Shown here in pieces: positions 1-11,542 of a stretch of 64,000 nt of DNA (its first letter is position 1; every line of letters starts with the position of its first letter). Made by a program: the position numbers and the translations under genes. The notes below the pieces were generated by a model, which did no database searches, had not been told where the DNA came from, and saw nothing but the letters and a program-made list of their open reading frames with translations. Source of the stretch: Marchantia polymorpha subsp. ruderalis (lineage: Eukaryota > Streptophyta > Marchantiopsida > Marchantiales > Marchantiaceae); contig AP031353.1 of the NCBI GenBank assembly GCA_037833965.1, positions 2,792,501 to 2,856,500 of the forward strand. The letters are read 5' to 3'.

Positions 1-637
1 GAACACTCGGATTCAACCAATACATTTCAACAGTGTATGTGGACTGTCGAGTGTACGAGATGGGTTTTAAGTAACTTGAATGTGCTCATGCTCAATCCGC
101 GGATATATGCGTCTTACAGAACATGGGGAATGTTAGAGTTGGAGAATGATCTTCAAGTTCTGGAGTTCTGAAGGTTCTCAGCGCTTGTCATCGCTAACTT
201 AACAGTGACCCTTGTTGTTTCATATATATTTAGAAGTGTGGTAAGTTATCAATCACGGTACGTGCTAAAATGAAGAGTATTGTTCTCTCGAGAGGATCAC
301 TTTTCCAAATTAAACGAGAACATGCATCATCGGCATGCAAGACGGTACGACGTGACATCTTCGTGCACATCTGCACAGAGGAATGGTTTACAAGACTTTA
401 CAAGCTTCTGAAGAACAATATGCCGATTCAATTCCACAGGTGTGTACGGGCGCCTTTTGCCCTCACCATCCAATCCGTGTATTGTTGTTGCTGGATTATT
501 TGCTCTCATGAAGATCGTTCCTTCATATGGTTATGACAATGTGATATGTCGCTGCTGTCATAATTTAAGCCTCTTTTTCAGCTCAAAAGATGCCTTCAAG
601 TATGGCAATTATGGCGACTTCTATTAACACCAGGTTC

Positions 638-701
638 TAACTCTTGGTATTGACTTACTCTGTAATGGATCCATTGTAGAGTAAGTCCATACCAAGAGTT
701 A
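638..701. repeat. near-perfect foldback (hairpin), 24-bp arms
   Basis: Positions 638-661 and 678-701 are inverted copies that agree at 23 of 24 positions. The 16 bases between them are also nearly self-complementary around a GGATCC core, so the whole 64 bases form an almost continuous palindrome. It could be a small-RNA hairpin, the core of a short foldback element, or a palindrome of no function. No coding frame explains it. Confidence 0.75.
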
Positions 702-880
702 AGACTTATGGCCTTGTTGCCAGGATGACTCTTCTTTTTTGTTTGTTTTAAATATTGAGGTGTGGGCCAAATGAGGCGAAGAGTAAATGTATTTGCCATT
801 CTTTACTTCAGCATGTATTGATTATTCTTTAGAAGTGGCAATCACTGGAATTGTTGCTATATTTGCTCATCGAGCTAGTG

Positions 881-960
881 GCAACTTGTACTAACCTGAT
901 TTATGATAGCAATGTCCCATGATGGGACAATGCTACATAAATCAAGTTAGTACAAGTTGC
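881..960. repeat. long foldback (hairpin), ~37-bp arms
   Basis: The arms 881-918 and 924-960 are inverted copies with two mismatches and one single-base bulge, separated by a loop of about 5 bases. The length, tight loop and a few internal mismatches suit a short plant microRNA or siRNA hairpin, or a MITE-like foldback. It lies only about 180 bases from the foldback at 638-701, so the two may belong to one unit. Confidence 0.75.
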
Positions 961-1064
961 TTTGAAGCACAGGTTGATTTCCAAGGGTTTAGTTGCCGAA
1001 CCAATTATGGATGGGTGCTGAGCAAGACTCTAAGAGCAACCAAATGGTTTGGCAACTGAACCAA

Positions 1065-1580
1065 CCCCTAAGTTATCTCACACGTAAGGGATTGGAGACT
1101 TTTTTTCTCAATAAGGAATCTAAACAGTTCATCTCGCTCTAGCGATTCTCGCTTGCAAAAAAATCGAACTTAGCATGGGGCTTTTTCCTCTAGTAAATGA
1201 ATTGTGCAAAATATTGAAAAAAATCTCTACCGTATCATAAGTGCATCGTAGTTGAAAAAAATGTAGCCGAAAAGAAGCCAATAGTGGAGACAAAGGTAGA
1301 CTATCATTTGAACCATGTCATATGGTTTATCTCAACAAGCCCATAAGTTATCTTCAATCTAAGCCGTTGAAGAATGTTTTTCTCAACAAGGATTGTGATC
1401 ATGCTTTTAGCTCTTTCACTTCTGGTTTGCAATAAAGTCGAAGTTGGCATGTGATTGGCTTTTCTACGTAATGTATAGTACAGAAAAATGGGATACTTTC
1501 TGCCGTATGAACTGTATAGAATAATGGAAATTTGACGTGTCCGACGAGAAGCCACAAGTGAAGATAAAAGCTAGACTTTG
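1065..1580. repeat. diverged tandem duplication, ~270-bp unit
   Basis: Two adjacent segments, about 1065-1300 and 1335-1580, share ordered blocks: a TTTTTCTCAA-AAGGA block, a TTGCAA-AAA-TCGAA block, an AGCATG/GGCATG block with a following run of T, and a final GAGAAGCCA-type block ending in TAGACT. The copies differ by many substitutions and small indels, so the duplication is old. No protein is evident in either copy. Confidence 0.6.
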
Positions 1581-1983
1581 ACCAACAGACTGTCCAGGAG
1601 TAGTAAAATAATAAAAATGTTAAAAATATGTTCTTCCTTCTGAAACATCAGAAATGTCATGTAATGTTCTCACTTGTCATGGAGGTATCGGTTCTATATC
1701 AATGTCAGAAATCGTGCAACCTCCATGTCTTCTACCACTTACAGAAACTCTCCACTTGGATGTCCACATGAGGAAAATTCAAAACAAAATTTACATGTTC
1801 ATAAGTTTTTTGCATGGAGATTGTGATCTACTTCGCACTTTGGCGAAATAAAATTGCTTGTCTACTAAATTTCTTTCCATTCAAGGTTCTCATTGTTTTA
1901 TATTTAGATTGAAAATTTGCGAAACGGGAAATATTCTTATTATATGAAAGTATTTATTTTTTATTATTCTGTGTAAAATAAAG

Positions 1984-2011
1984 TATATATATATATATAT
2001 ATATATATATA
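1984..2011. repeat. (AT)n microsatellite
   Basis: An uninterrupted alternating TA run of about 28 bases, in AT-rich intergenic DNA. Confidence 0.95.
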
Positions 2012-3110
2012 AGTCGAGGAAACAGTGTCCGGACTCTTTCCCGAACACTTAATGACTTGACTACATTGGGATAAAAGTCTATCTTGTCTGATGTACAACT
2101 TACGTATGTAGTCAGCGAAATCTGACATTACAGGTCTCACAAGTTCTACCCTTAATAGGATTTACATTACTAACGATTTTTCATGTTAGCAGTAAATCTT
2201 CTCCCAGTTGTCAGCAGAGTAGGCACATGAATACTTTTCAGACCGTGTTCAATCTGTAGTGGTTGGTATGCTATTTAGTGTAAATGTATTCTGATTTGTC
2301 CTATTGTGGGATGAACAATTTCAAGATGCAGTGTACGTTACCTGTTCTTCTTAGGTTAAGCAGGATGAGTATGCAGCTCTTGATTTCATCATAGCGAAAG
2401 GGAGCCCTAGAAGCCCAATCTTTCACCAAACCATACTCCTTCAGCTAGAAGGTGTGAGTGTACTGCTCTACTTTTAGGCGAGTGTAGGCTTAGTAATAAG
2501 GGACAGTCTATTAGACTTGTATTCGACCTTGTAACTTGACTTTGAGGAAGTTTTTACGCTTATTGTTGATATATTCTCATCGAGACTATCAATACACCGC
2601 TTTGCAGAAGGTGAAATCTTGTTCTATTGACTGGGGTTATGACTCTTTGAAAAAATATTTTACCATCGCTAACATCACAACGTGGAAGTTTCTCACTTCC
2701 ATGAAATTAATCAAGAGTCATAGCATAGAACTATGTGACTTCTGAAGTGCTTCGGACAGACCTCGAAGACAGGAATAGCTTTCCGGCGTTTTCTAAGATT
2801 CCATGTGAGATGATAGCGTAATCAAAATGATAAACGTTCTACTGGTCCATACTTGCTTCCCATACACTACTCACATAAATAGGCTTCATTCAGTGCCTGC
2901 TAGCATGACAACTTTAACCTAGAAGAGCATGATTTCGTTTATGACTCTTACAAAGAGACTCCAGTGTGTGGACTTGCCTTCCATGTAGTGATTTCAGCAA
3001 CAGATAGATCTGGTTGGGATACCAAGTCAGAATATGCAACTAATTTACAAGAATCGAAAGTACATCTTTAAATGGGAAAGGGTAACCTACAGCGACCCCC
3101 GTCTAAAAGT

Positions 3111-3341
3111 GTAAGGTCAGGAAGTTAGAGAAAGACAGATCGCAAGTTGGATTCCCAACAAAAATCTACATGAATCCAACTTCCGGGATGGTCTTACAAT
3201 CCTGCAACTAATCAGATTGATAGCGACTGTAAGGTAAGAAGTCAGAAAAACAGATTCGCAAGTTGGATCCTCAACCAACACCTACATGAATCCAACTTTG
3301 GGATAATCTTACAGCTCTTGCAACTAATCAGTTTGATAGCT
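3111..3341. repeat. tandem duplication, ~118-bp unit with internal foldback
   Basis: The unit at 3111-3228 is repeated at 3229-3341 with moderate divergence. Both copies begin with GTAAGGT, carry AAGTTGGAT and its inverted partner ATCCAACTT about 20 bases apart, then a CTTACA block and a GCAACTAATCAG-TTGATAGC block. In the first copy the inverted arms are 11 bp and exact. Each unit can therefore form a small hairpin. It lies about 0.3 kb beyond the stop codon of the minus-strand SIN3 gene. Confidence 0.75.
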
Positions 3342-3633
3342 TCTACTCGCTCTTAACCTGAATTTTCACTGAGACAACAGAAAACCTCCAGCAAATAAGC
3401 TCTGAATTTACAATTGCAATGTTGGGGTTGCGTGCAGGGTAGGCTCTGTGAGCAGGTTCTGGAATCCCAGACTGGAAGGGGAAAACGCCTAAAGAATAAG
3501 AAACTTGAATTAGCTACGTACTAATCTTGAGTATCATGAAGATCATGACAATACTTCACAACCTTGAATCTCTCTGAAGGAGAATTGCTGGGGCAAAAAA
3601 CAAATATAAGACGTAACAAAAATAAAAAAATTG

Positions 3634-6600
3634 TTACTTCTCTTGAATAGAGTTTGAAGACTGTTCAAACCACTTGCAGAAGCGAATCCTCCGCCGTTGT
3701 CGATCTTGCTCAGCTTCCAAATCGGCTTCCGCCCTAGTCCGTCTTCTCGAGTTGTAGCCCCCTTTAAATAAGTTCCGTCTAAAGAAGTCCTCAGTATCCA
3801 GCACGTACGAGACTTTGGATGTGTTACAAGAAATCTTGTATTCCAAGCCATTGACGACAGTGGCGTTCACCATCTTCTTCTGCAGAGCTACGCACTCGTC
3901 ATCGGTGCCTACCACTTTGCTCTTATTTCTAGCAAGAAATATGCGATGATGGAAAACCTTCTCTTCTATGGGTATGTGCAGAAAATTATTGAGGTACGTA
4001 GAAAACGAGGACTCCAAAGCGTTGGCAGGCACGTCGTGCTTGTCAAAACCTCCCTCCATGATCTGCATCAAGCACTCCGTGGACTTTACGTTGTACTCGA
4101 ACCGGTAGATGTTGTCATCGTGCAGGAGCACGCTGGCATTTGCGAAGTATACATGATCAATGAACAGCCCCGGCGGCCGGGACATTTCGTACGTATGAAG
4201 AACCAACATCTTCTGCAAAACATCGTCTGATATAGCTGCCTGCAGCTGCTTTACAAGCTTGAATATTAGCTTATCTAGAGTAAAAAGAATGTAGGACTGG
4301 GTCCCAATGATGGTCCGGCATTCATCCTCAAACTTAGCGTTGTCAGTGGACCCGTCCAGGAGGTTCAACAACACCTTTTGAAACTTGGCATACAGATTAG
4401 GAGGAGCTGTATCCTTGATGGACTTCCACTTCCTCTCGGCAGCGATAGCATTCGTTTTAGCACACAAAATACGCTCGTACAGAGTCTGATGGAGTCTGAA
4501 GATCACATAAGCATTGTCATTTCCGTAGAAGACGTTGCAGTTCTGCGAGCCCAATCTGGGAATGTCGTCGGTATCCAAGTAAGGAGCCAGAGGGGGGCAT
4601 TCGGAATATGACATGTCCAAAGGAGGAGATGACATTCTATCCCGTTCCCCGTCGTTATCATCCCCGTCTCCATCGGCCTCACCCTCGCTCTCGGCCTTGC
4701 CTTCACGCTCGGCATCTTCATCATCGTCCTCGTCCTCGTGGTCGTCCTGAGAACCATCATCCGCATCGTGGGACTCGTTGCCAGAGAGATCGACGTCGTC
4801 AGACAGATTCTCGCTCGCACTCTCCTCCCCTTCATCATCGGCATCGCCTTCGACGTCCGGGTCGTTGCCCTCGGACTCCTCGATCTCCAGCTGAGGGCAG
4901 ATCGACTTGCTCATGACAGCCCCGTCCAGGCCATCCCGGAGCTTGTACTTGTCTGCAAAGGTGGAGTGATTGTGCATGAATTGCGAGGTGCCCCGGTCCT
5001 CCAGATCGGGCGACGGCGACAATTCGCCCTCCTCGCGGTCGCCTCGAGTGGAGATCTCCAGATGGCCGCCGCTGCTGTTTTTGCTGATGAGCAGAGGCCG
5101 GCTCCTGTGGTTGGCCTTCACCTCGCCGGCCTTCTCCACGGACCCGAACTCCAGCTCGTCGGCCGCCGTCGAGGAACGCCTGGCAGGCCCCGGGTCGGCA
5201 CTCTCGTCCACGGACATGGGCGTCAGCTTGGGAGCCGAGGCCGAGAAGGAGGAGCCGGATTTCCCCAACCCCAGAGCGTTGGCGGAGGCCACCGAGCCCT
5301 CGGGCTCGCCAGCCTTCCCGTCCTGCAACGCCGCCTTCTCGGGCTCCCGGGCCTCGCCGTAGTTGCCCGACACCTCGGCGCCATCGGCCGAGCTGCCCTT
5401 GGTGGCGGCCAGAGTCTGACTCTTGGCCGCGTCGAGTCTGTCGTCGACTCCCTGAGCACGTCGAGCCACAGAGAAGAAAGGCTCGATGACGTCCGTCCAC
5501 ATTCGCAAAATCTTCTGGGACTGGTCCGGAGAGTTGCACACCTCCTCCAAAGAGTACTTAATTATCTTGAACACATCCTCGTGGATGGTGGGATCCGAGT
5601 AAACGAACTTGAGGTCGGGAATCAGGGGCCGCCGATTGCCCGAGGCCACGGCCACAGCCGAATCGTCCTCCCTCCTCTTCTTCTCGCTGATCTCCTTGAT
5701 TTCGGTGATCAGGGCCTTGGTGCTCAGGCTCTTCTTGTCCTGCTGCTTGAAGTAGAAGCTGCGATGATCCAGCGACTTATGGTAGTTCTTAGCATAAACC
5801 TCGGCCCAGACCTTGTTCATGTCAGTCCGACACCTTGACCAGTCGTCCTGCTTCTGCTTCAGCCGGTTGAGGATGACGGGCAGAGCCACAGAGGAATTCT
5901 TCCGTACCAGGTCAACGACGTCCAGGCCGTGGTCGCCATAAATCCGCTCGATGCAGCGAAGGTTTATGGGCGTCAAGTGATCCTCCACGTGCGGCAAGTT
6001 GAGCTTGCTCAAACTGGGATCCTGCAGAGTGTCGAGCAATTCTGTCACCCGCCGGGCCGTCACATTGGTGGATTCAAGAAGCATGTCCAATTCGAAGCGG
6101 TCGTCCTCGCAGCGGAAGAGGCTCTCCTCGTACTGGTTCTTCCGCATGTGCTTGAACGAGTAATCTTCGCTCCCGGATGTCACCGAGACCCAGCTATCGT
6201 TCAAAACCTCACGTGCCAGGTCGGTCCGATGCGTGGAAATGGGCTTGGGGTAGCTTTTGGGCAACAGGCGGTAGCTCGGCGTGCAGCGCTCGCAATTGGA
6301 CAGGTCGAGCTCGGAGATGGGCTTGTTCGAGTACTTTTCCTTGTTGAACATGGACGAGGCCTTCTGGCATGTCGGGTCCTTGGGGCCCAGGAAGGCGCTT
6401 CGATCTCGGTCCTTCTCGCGCTCATGCTCTGGCTCGTTCATGGGCGTCTCGCCATCCCTCTCTTTGCGGTCGCGCTCGCGCTCCTTGTCCTTCTCGACCT
6501 TGGGCGGCTTGAGCATTGTGCCTTCGCCGAAGTCGAGCTTTTTGCTGCTGAACACGCCGGCGAGGTAGCCCTCAAGATTTTCCCGACGCGAAAGAAAGTC

Positions 6601-7860
6601 GTTGAAGCCATCCATAAGATCTGAATGCTTTCCTAAAATGTCGGCCACCAGGCTCTGCAGCTCGGTGCGGCTGATAATCTCCTGGCTGAAAATGTTGAGA
6701 CATTTCAGAAACTCCTGGTAGGTGTCGCGGTTGCGCAATCTGCCCTTCACCTTGTCGAAGAACGCAAGCTGCTCCTTCTGCAGGCTCGAGCTCTTGAGCG
6801 ACTTCTTGTCGTCGTCGACCAGAGGCGATGCCGACAATCCCTGCAGGGCCTCGCCGCCCTCGGCGGCCTGAGATTGCTTACGAATCAACTCGTCAGCTCG
6901 CCGGGCGGACTTGCGCTTGTGGGGGAGCCGCTGCGAGGCGTCCAAATCCTTTTCTTTTCCGTCGTCGAGATCTTTGGCCGCCTTGTCCTTATCCTTCTCT
7001 CGTCGATCAAAATCGTCTTTCTTCTCCTTGTCCGACTTCTTCCGCTGCTCCTTCTCCACCTTCGACGATAACCGTTCCGGAACCCCATCTCCATGCCTGT
7101 CAGATCCTCGATCGCGGTCTCCGTAGGAGCCAATCTTTTCCCTCTTAACTACCCTCTCCGCGTGTATCTGGCGGCCTTGAATCAATCCGGAAGCTTTCTC
7201 GACGGCGCCACGAATGTTCGAGTGAGTGGGCCGCAGAGGCCCGACAGGTGCGCCAGAAGAATCTGGCAGGAAGTACGTGAACTCCTCCAGCAGGTCTGCG
7301 TGCTCACTGAACAGCGTCGCGACCTCTTGATACACTTCACTGATTGACTTATTGCCTTTTCGGTACATATTCAAAATCTCCAGAAACGCCTTGTACACGT
7401 GCTCATCCGTTGAAAAGCGTGTCTTGATCTTGTTGACATAGTTGATGGCCTGATCAAATTCCACCGGCTGCTTCTGAGGCTTGGGGGGCGGAGGCTCCAG
7501 GACCTCCTCTGCAATCGTAATCTCATAACCCTTGGGTAGAAATGTGTTGAACCCGAGAATGAGTTCTCGGTGGCCCTTGAAAAGATCCTTAACCCGAATA
7601 ATCACGCCCGCCGTATCAATTCGTTGCGCCTTGAAATCTTTCATCACCTCCAGAAATTCGTCGTACTTATCTTTGTCATCCTTGAACATATCTTTCACCG
7701 CCTTCAGATATGCAAGAGCATCGTCCGTCGTCAGGCGCGGTTGAGGGATGTTGTTGTTCGATGTTGGCAGGGATGCATCAGATGTCGCCGTTTCTCCTCT
7801 GTACCCTGCCACGCGCTTCACCTGCGGGGCCGAAGCCCCTTCCTCCCTTGACCGCTTCAT
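3634..7860 (-). CDS. SIN3/SNL: SIN3-like transcriptional co-repressor, intronless
   Basis: Scaffold of the nuclear SIN3-histone deacetylase co-repressor complex. The frame opens upstream at 8022, but plant SIN3 proteins begin with a Met-Lys-Arg motif, so I take the ATG at 7860 (MKRSREE), giving 1408 residues. In this numbering paired amphipathic helix (PAH) domains lie at about 44-112, 134-200 and 362-426. The HDAC-interaction domain follows at about 514-620 (ELDLSNCERCTPSYRLLP and a VLNDSWVS motif). A strongly acidic tract spans about 990-1085 and the conserved SIN3 C-terminal region about 1108-1408. Lys/Arg/Asp/Glu-rich linkers separate PAH2, PAH3 and the HDAC domain. All family domains are present, so it looks full-length and functional. 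The oddity is a single uninterrupted 4.2-kb exon, whereas plant SIN3 genes usually have many introns. This suggests a retrocopy or lineage-specific intron loss (inference). Confidence 0.95.
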   Translation of the reverse strand: MKRSREEGASAPQVKRVAGYRGETATSDASLPTSNNNIPQPRLTTDDALAYLKAVKDMFKDDKDKYDEFLEVMKDFKAQRIDTAGVIIRVKDLFKGHRELILGFNTFLPKGYEITIAEEVLEPPPPKPQKQPVEFDQAINYVNKIKTRFSTDEHVYKAFLEILNMYRKGNKSISEVYQEVATLFSEHADLLEEFTYFLPDSSGAPVGPLRPTHSNIRGAVEKASGLIQGRQIHAERVVKREKIGSYGDRDRGSDRHGDGVPERLSSKVEKEQRKKSDKEKKDDFDRREKDKDKAAKDLDDGKEKDLDASQRLPHKRKSARRADELIRKQSQAAEGGEALQGLSASPLVDDDKKSLKSSSLQKEQLAFFDKVKGRLRNRDTYQEFLKCLNIFSQEIISRTELQSLVADILGKHSDLMDGFNDFLSRRENLEGYLAGVFSSKKLDFGEGTMLKPPKVEKDKERERDRKERDGETPMNEPEHEREKDRDRSAFLGPKDPTCQKASSMFNKEKYSNKPISELDLSNCERCTPSYRLLPKSYPKPISTHRTDLAREVLNDSWVSVTSGSEDYSFKHMRKNQYEESLFRCEDDRFELDMLLESTNVTARRVTELLDTLQDPSLSKLNLPHVEDHLTPINLRCIERIYGDHGLDVVDLVRKNSSVALPVILNRLKQKQDDWSRCRTDMNKVWAEVYAKNYHKSLDHRSFYFKQQDKKSLSTKALITEIKEISEKKRREDDSAVAVASGNRRPLIPDLKFVYSDPTIHEDVFKIIKYSLEEVCNSPDQSQKILRMWTDVIEPFFSVARRAQGVDDRLDAAKSQTLAATKGSSADGAEVSGNYGEAREPEKAALQDGKAGEPEGSVASANALGLGKSGSSFSASAPKLTPMSVDESADPGPARRSSTAADELEFGSVEKAGEVKANHRSRPLLISKNSSGGHLEISTRGDREEGELSPSPDLEDRGTSQFMHNHSTFADKYKLRDGLDGAVMSKSICPQLEIEESEGNDPDVEGDADDEGEESASENLSDDVDLSGNESHDADDGSQDDHEDEDDDEDAEREGKAESEGEADGDGDDNDGERDRMSSPPLDMSYSECPPLAPYLDTDDIPRLGSQNCNVFYGNDNAYVIFRLHQTLYERILCAKTNAIAAERKWKSIKDTAPPNLYAKFQKVLLNLLDGSTDNAKFEDECRTIIGTQSYILFTLDKLIFKLVKQLQAAISDDVLQKMLVLHTYEMSRPPGLFIDHVYFANASVLLHDDNIYRFEYNVKSTECLMQIMEGGFDKHDVPANALESSFSTYLNNFLHIPIEEKVFHHRIFLARNKSKVVGTDDECVALQKKMVNATVVNGLEYKISCNTSKVSYVLDTEDFFRRNLFKGGYNSRRRTRAEADLEAEQDRQRRRIRFCKWFEQSSNSIQEK

Positions 7861-8560
7861 CCTCCTTCGCCCTTCAGAAACACAGCTCACTTCTATCATG
7901 TAACGACTCCCGCTGCACTCCTTGGCATCTCTGAGCCCTGCCGCTGCTCCACAGTCCGGACTCACAGGTCCAATCGCAATACTGCACCGCCCCGCCTTCG
8001 AGCATGCGCCAAAGATTGACACACTGCCAGCTTAATTCTCCAACGTCGCTCCTCAAGTGTCCGGACCTCCTCTGCACCCAGTGCATACGTAATGGACTCG
8101 ACCCACAGCCCGACGACTTCTGACTGGCTCCGCCTCTGCGCACGACCACGACGAGAATGACGAGAACATAATGGACTCAGCCCCGAGCACCGCCTCTGAA
8201 TGCCTCCCTCCCCGCCCTCCGGATGAGACCACGGCAATCAGGAAAAAGTGCACCGCCTCTGTAAGGAGCACAAAGCCAGAGCAGAACGAATCGACGTGGA
8301 TGCGGGCTAACGAACACAAGCGCAGACAGCTGCTGCGCCGAATGCAACTCACTACTGACTGAGTCGAGCAAAGCCGCAGAGACTCACAGGGAGCGAGCGA
8401 GCGAGCGAGCGAACGAGTGAGGGACGGACGGACGATGAGAGAAAACAAGCAACCAAAACGATCGAGAGGGCGAGCGAGCCTAAAGGCCCGTAAGAGGACT
8501 AACTATTAACCACACACCAGACAACAAACAGCGCAAGCAGGAGAGCAGCAGGGGAGCCAG
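7861..8560 (-). promoter_or_regulatory. probable 5' leader and promoter of the SIN3 gene
   Basis: The region upstream of the chosen SIN3 start is GC-rich and has a GAGC tetranucleotide run at about 8392-8412. The SIN3 frame stays open back to 8022, so a longer N-terminus (54 extra residues) is possible but has no family support. Other short frames on both strands here look like chance. The transcription start cannot be placed. Confidence 0.4.
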
Positions 8561-11540
8561 GAAAGGAGCTCAACAGCAGCAGCTTGCTAGCTTCAAAGCC
8601 TTTCCTGCTGCCTTGCAGCGTGCAGCTCTCCACCTGTGGAGCTTGTCCACATGCCGGAAAATTTTATAAACGTGGGAAGATTGACAATTGACCACCGCGT
8701 CAGCGGTAACCAGCTCCGGCTTTTCGGCCGCAAACTGCCGCGGCTGAGCGTTCTGCGGGACTGGCATTGTGCCATTTTCGTTGATCTGCTCCCCGGCTAA
8801 AGCCAGCAGGGCGACGCAGCTCATTCCCAAACTCTATTTGTAGCCCGCATTTCTGTTAGCGCTCCTCCCGAATCTCTCGATGCCCGTCTCGTCCACCTCT
8901 TAGCCATCCCTCCGTAAGGATAGCTGACGGCCGCTTTACACCACGAGAGCTTTTGCTTCCGTGATTCAGGCATTTCGCCGCAAACATGCGGCGAATTGCC
9001 TTAACTTCCGTTGGACTTTGAAAGCCAGACAATAAATGCAAACTGTACCACAATACTCATCTCCTCTCTTCTCTCCTCTCCTCTTCTCTTCCCTTCTCTT
9101 CTCGCTGGCCGAGATGGTTTGGAAGCGCTTCTGGGCCCCTACGGACGTAATCTCCTTTGTCTTTTCTGTAGAGCTGCTCATCCCGTCTTCCCATTAACAA
9201 CCACCACCCTTCGGTCGAGCATGCTCGCCAACGTTTACAAACGTCGTTGAAGGAAATGCGCATCTTTCATCCCAAATATGTGTTCATATGTTCGCCTGTC
9301 TCCGACTCCATGCAGACGGATCTGAATGCTACAATTCTGGGTTCGTCAAATTAAACCACCCATGCTGCTCACTTCCCCTCCCCTCGTTCGTAAAAGAGAG
9401 AGAACGTCAGCATGCAACAGTTACCGCGGTTTGTGTTCGCCTTAGCCGATGAAATAAATCTCATTTTCCCTTTGTTGCAGTTTACGACCACTTTGGGCGG
9501 CTCCGAGAGAATACATATATAATTGTATCTAAAGTCATATGATATGTAGATGTTGTCCAAAGAGAGCATCAGCTCTCTACGGCTGGCTGGCTCGCAGTTC
9601 TCCTTTTACCTGTTCAGTTGGCCCGTAGGCTGGAGGTGGGATTTCGTTGGACCAGAAGATGGCCGTCTGACTTTTAGCCAACTTTGGTCTGCCGGATCTG
9701 ATCGACTTGGGTCATGTTTGGCATCAGACCGCCCTCTTTAAAATATGTGAAGTTCGTATTATTGATGGGATGTTTGAGAATCGCCAAACGAACCAGACAT
9801 TGAGTATGATAGTTGCAAAGGATTATGCATGCGGGTCTACGACGGTCCCGAGATCGGGCAGAGAAACGTTGTCTCGCATTTGCATAAGATAGACATTGAG
9901 CTCTGCATTTGGCATTACTAAGTTTGAGGGCGAATCCTCGTTTAGATTCCGCTCTAGGGAAAGGAATAGTTCAGTCACTTTGATCTTTTACAGTTGCTTA
10001 CGTGATGCATCATTTGCTCTTACGTCCACAAGATCCATGATGCGCTGTCCGAGCGACGTCGAATCCTCGGGTAGGATTTGATCATTTTAGCTTGCATAGC
10101 GACCCACCGGCACAAGGACTCGAGCCTCCAACCTGCACATTGGCAGGAAGCTTCTGTACACTCTGCTTACTGCGGGACTGATTTTCGATTAATATGTCCT
10201 TGATATACATAGTATTTATTGAGAACGAAGGAGAATCTGAATCGTTCATTGATCTTCTGCCAGCAATAACATATTTTCGTAATATGATCATGTATGTCAT
10301 TGATAGTCCCTAGATTGATAACGCGCATGTCAAACCAACTTCAATATTGATCGTGGGAGCAGAAGAGTGATACCGTCCTTGCCACATTGTGGAACACACC
10401 ACAAAAATAATCTTCGAAAGATGTTGAAATGCTGTTTTGGTTTTGTACAAGACTATTTTATAAATGTAAATGGATATAGAATATACAGATTCTATTATTT
10501 GACTTACACACTCTTTTGTAAGATGTGAAGAACCTTACCAAGCTATCTTAAGATCGTGGAGTTTATCGTTAATCTTTTGTTAAGCCTTTAATAATTTGGT
10601 TCGTGCTTTCACAGATTCTGAATGGATGTCTCTCTCGAATTGGGCAAATTATTCTCTTATTTGGATATAACATGTTTTACGATTAAAATTAATAATAATA
10701 TTTCTCAAAAGGGATCGTGTGTGCGCTTATTAAGTATAAATCTGACAGCGTGAAGAAATTCACACGTTTGACGTGGAGTAAAGCTTGATGGTTTTATCAT
10801 GTGACAAATGTGAAATTTTGACTAGAAAATGCAATTTATAATTTTTTTCATGAAATAAAATCATAAAAAAATTATATTATTCACGGTGGTTTGAATTCTT
10901 ATGCTCATTCACTGTAAAGCATATACGTTCAATTTTTTTATATTGAAAAGTATGTTACTATATATGGATGCATCAAAATAAATTCAAAGGTAAACATACA
11001 TACCCAAATCCAATCAAATATCATCACAAAGCACATACATATACAGATTGGATCCAGTAAGAGACTTCCGAGAATCACAAATGTAGTGTCGGCGCATACA
11101 TTTAAAAAATTTCTCCTTTTTCAGGCAAATCAAATGTGAAAATTTTTCTTATTTTTCAAAGGAATTAGCAAATTTTGAGTATCAAATTCTACATAATTCT
11201 TAGACCTATCATTGTTGGGATATAAGTTCATGTTCCTGCAAGTACATAGCATGTAGGTGTAAAATTGATGAACAATATTACATTGTTTTTCTTCGATCAG
11301 CTTACAGCCGTTGGCTATGGTCTACGAGATTAATGATTTGTATGAAAGTATTGACTCATTCGTAAGCTGCATCGAGCTCAGAGATTCAGTTAGTTCACAA
11401 ATGCATGTCAGTTTTATCTCCAACCATGGTCGCGTCTTTGGACATAGCAATAGCATTGCACATCTGGCGACAGCAGCTCGAAACCCGGTGATTAACCAAG
11501 AATCAAACCACGAAAGTTGTTGAATGGAAACCCGAACTCG
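8561..11540. other. intergenic region, no gene recognised
   Basis: GC-moderate up to about 10.3 kb and AT-rich after that. A pyrimidine tract of CTCTT-type repeats occupies about 9058-9108. A minus-strand frame at 8570-8830 (86 codons) has no recognisable domain and could be a leader exon or chance. From about 10.3 to 11.5 kb there are only short frames and A/T runs. Confidence 0.5.
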
Positions 11541-11542
11541 AA

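Larger units (their letters stand above)
1..3633. other. intergenic region, no gene recognised
   Basis: No reading frame here resembles a known protein and codon patterns look random. The stretch is not featureless: it contains two strong foldbacks near 0.6-1.0 kb, a diverged tandem duplication at about 1.07-1.58 kb, an AT dinucleotide run and a second tandem duplication at 3.1-3.3 kb, each listed separately. Its right end is presumably the 3' UTR and downstream flank of the minus-strand SIN3 gene. Confidence 0.6.

Noticed and set aside
4738-5838. Long open frame (366 codons) on the plus strand opposite SIN3
   Set aside because: It is antisense to a domain-confirmed SIN3 frame, is low-complexity and arises from the GC-rich codon bias. 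No family resemblance.
5929-6624. Second long plus-strand frame opposite SIN3
   Set aside because: Shadow of the SIN3 HDAC-interaction region, with no independent evidence.
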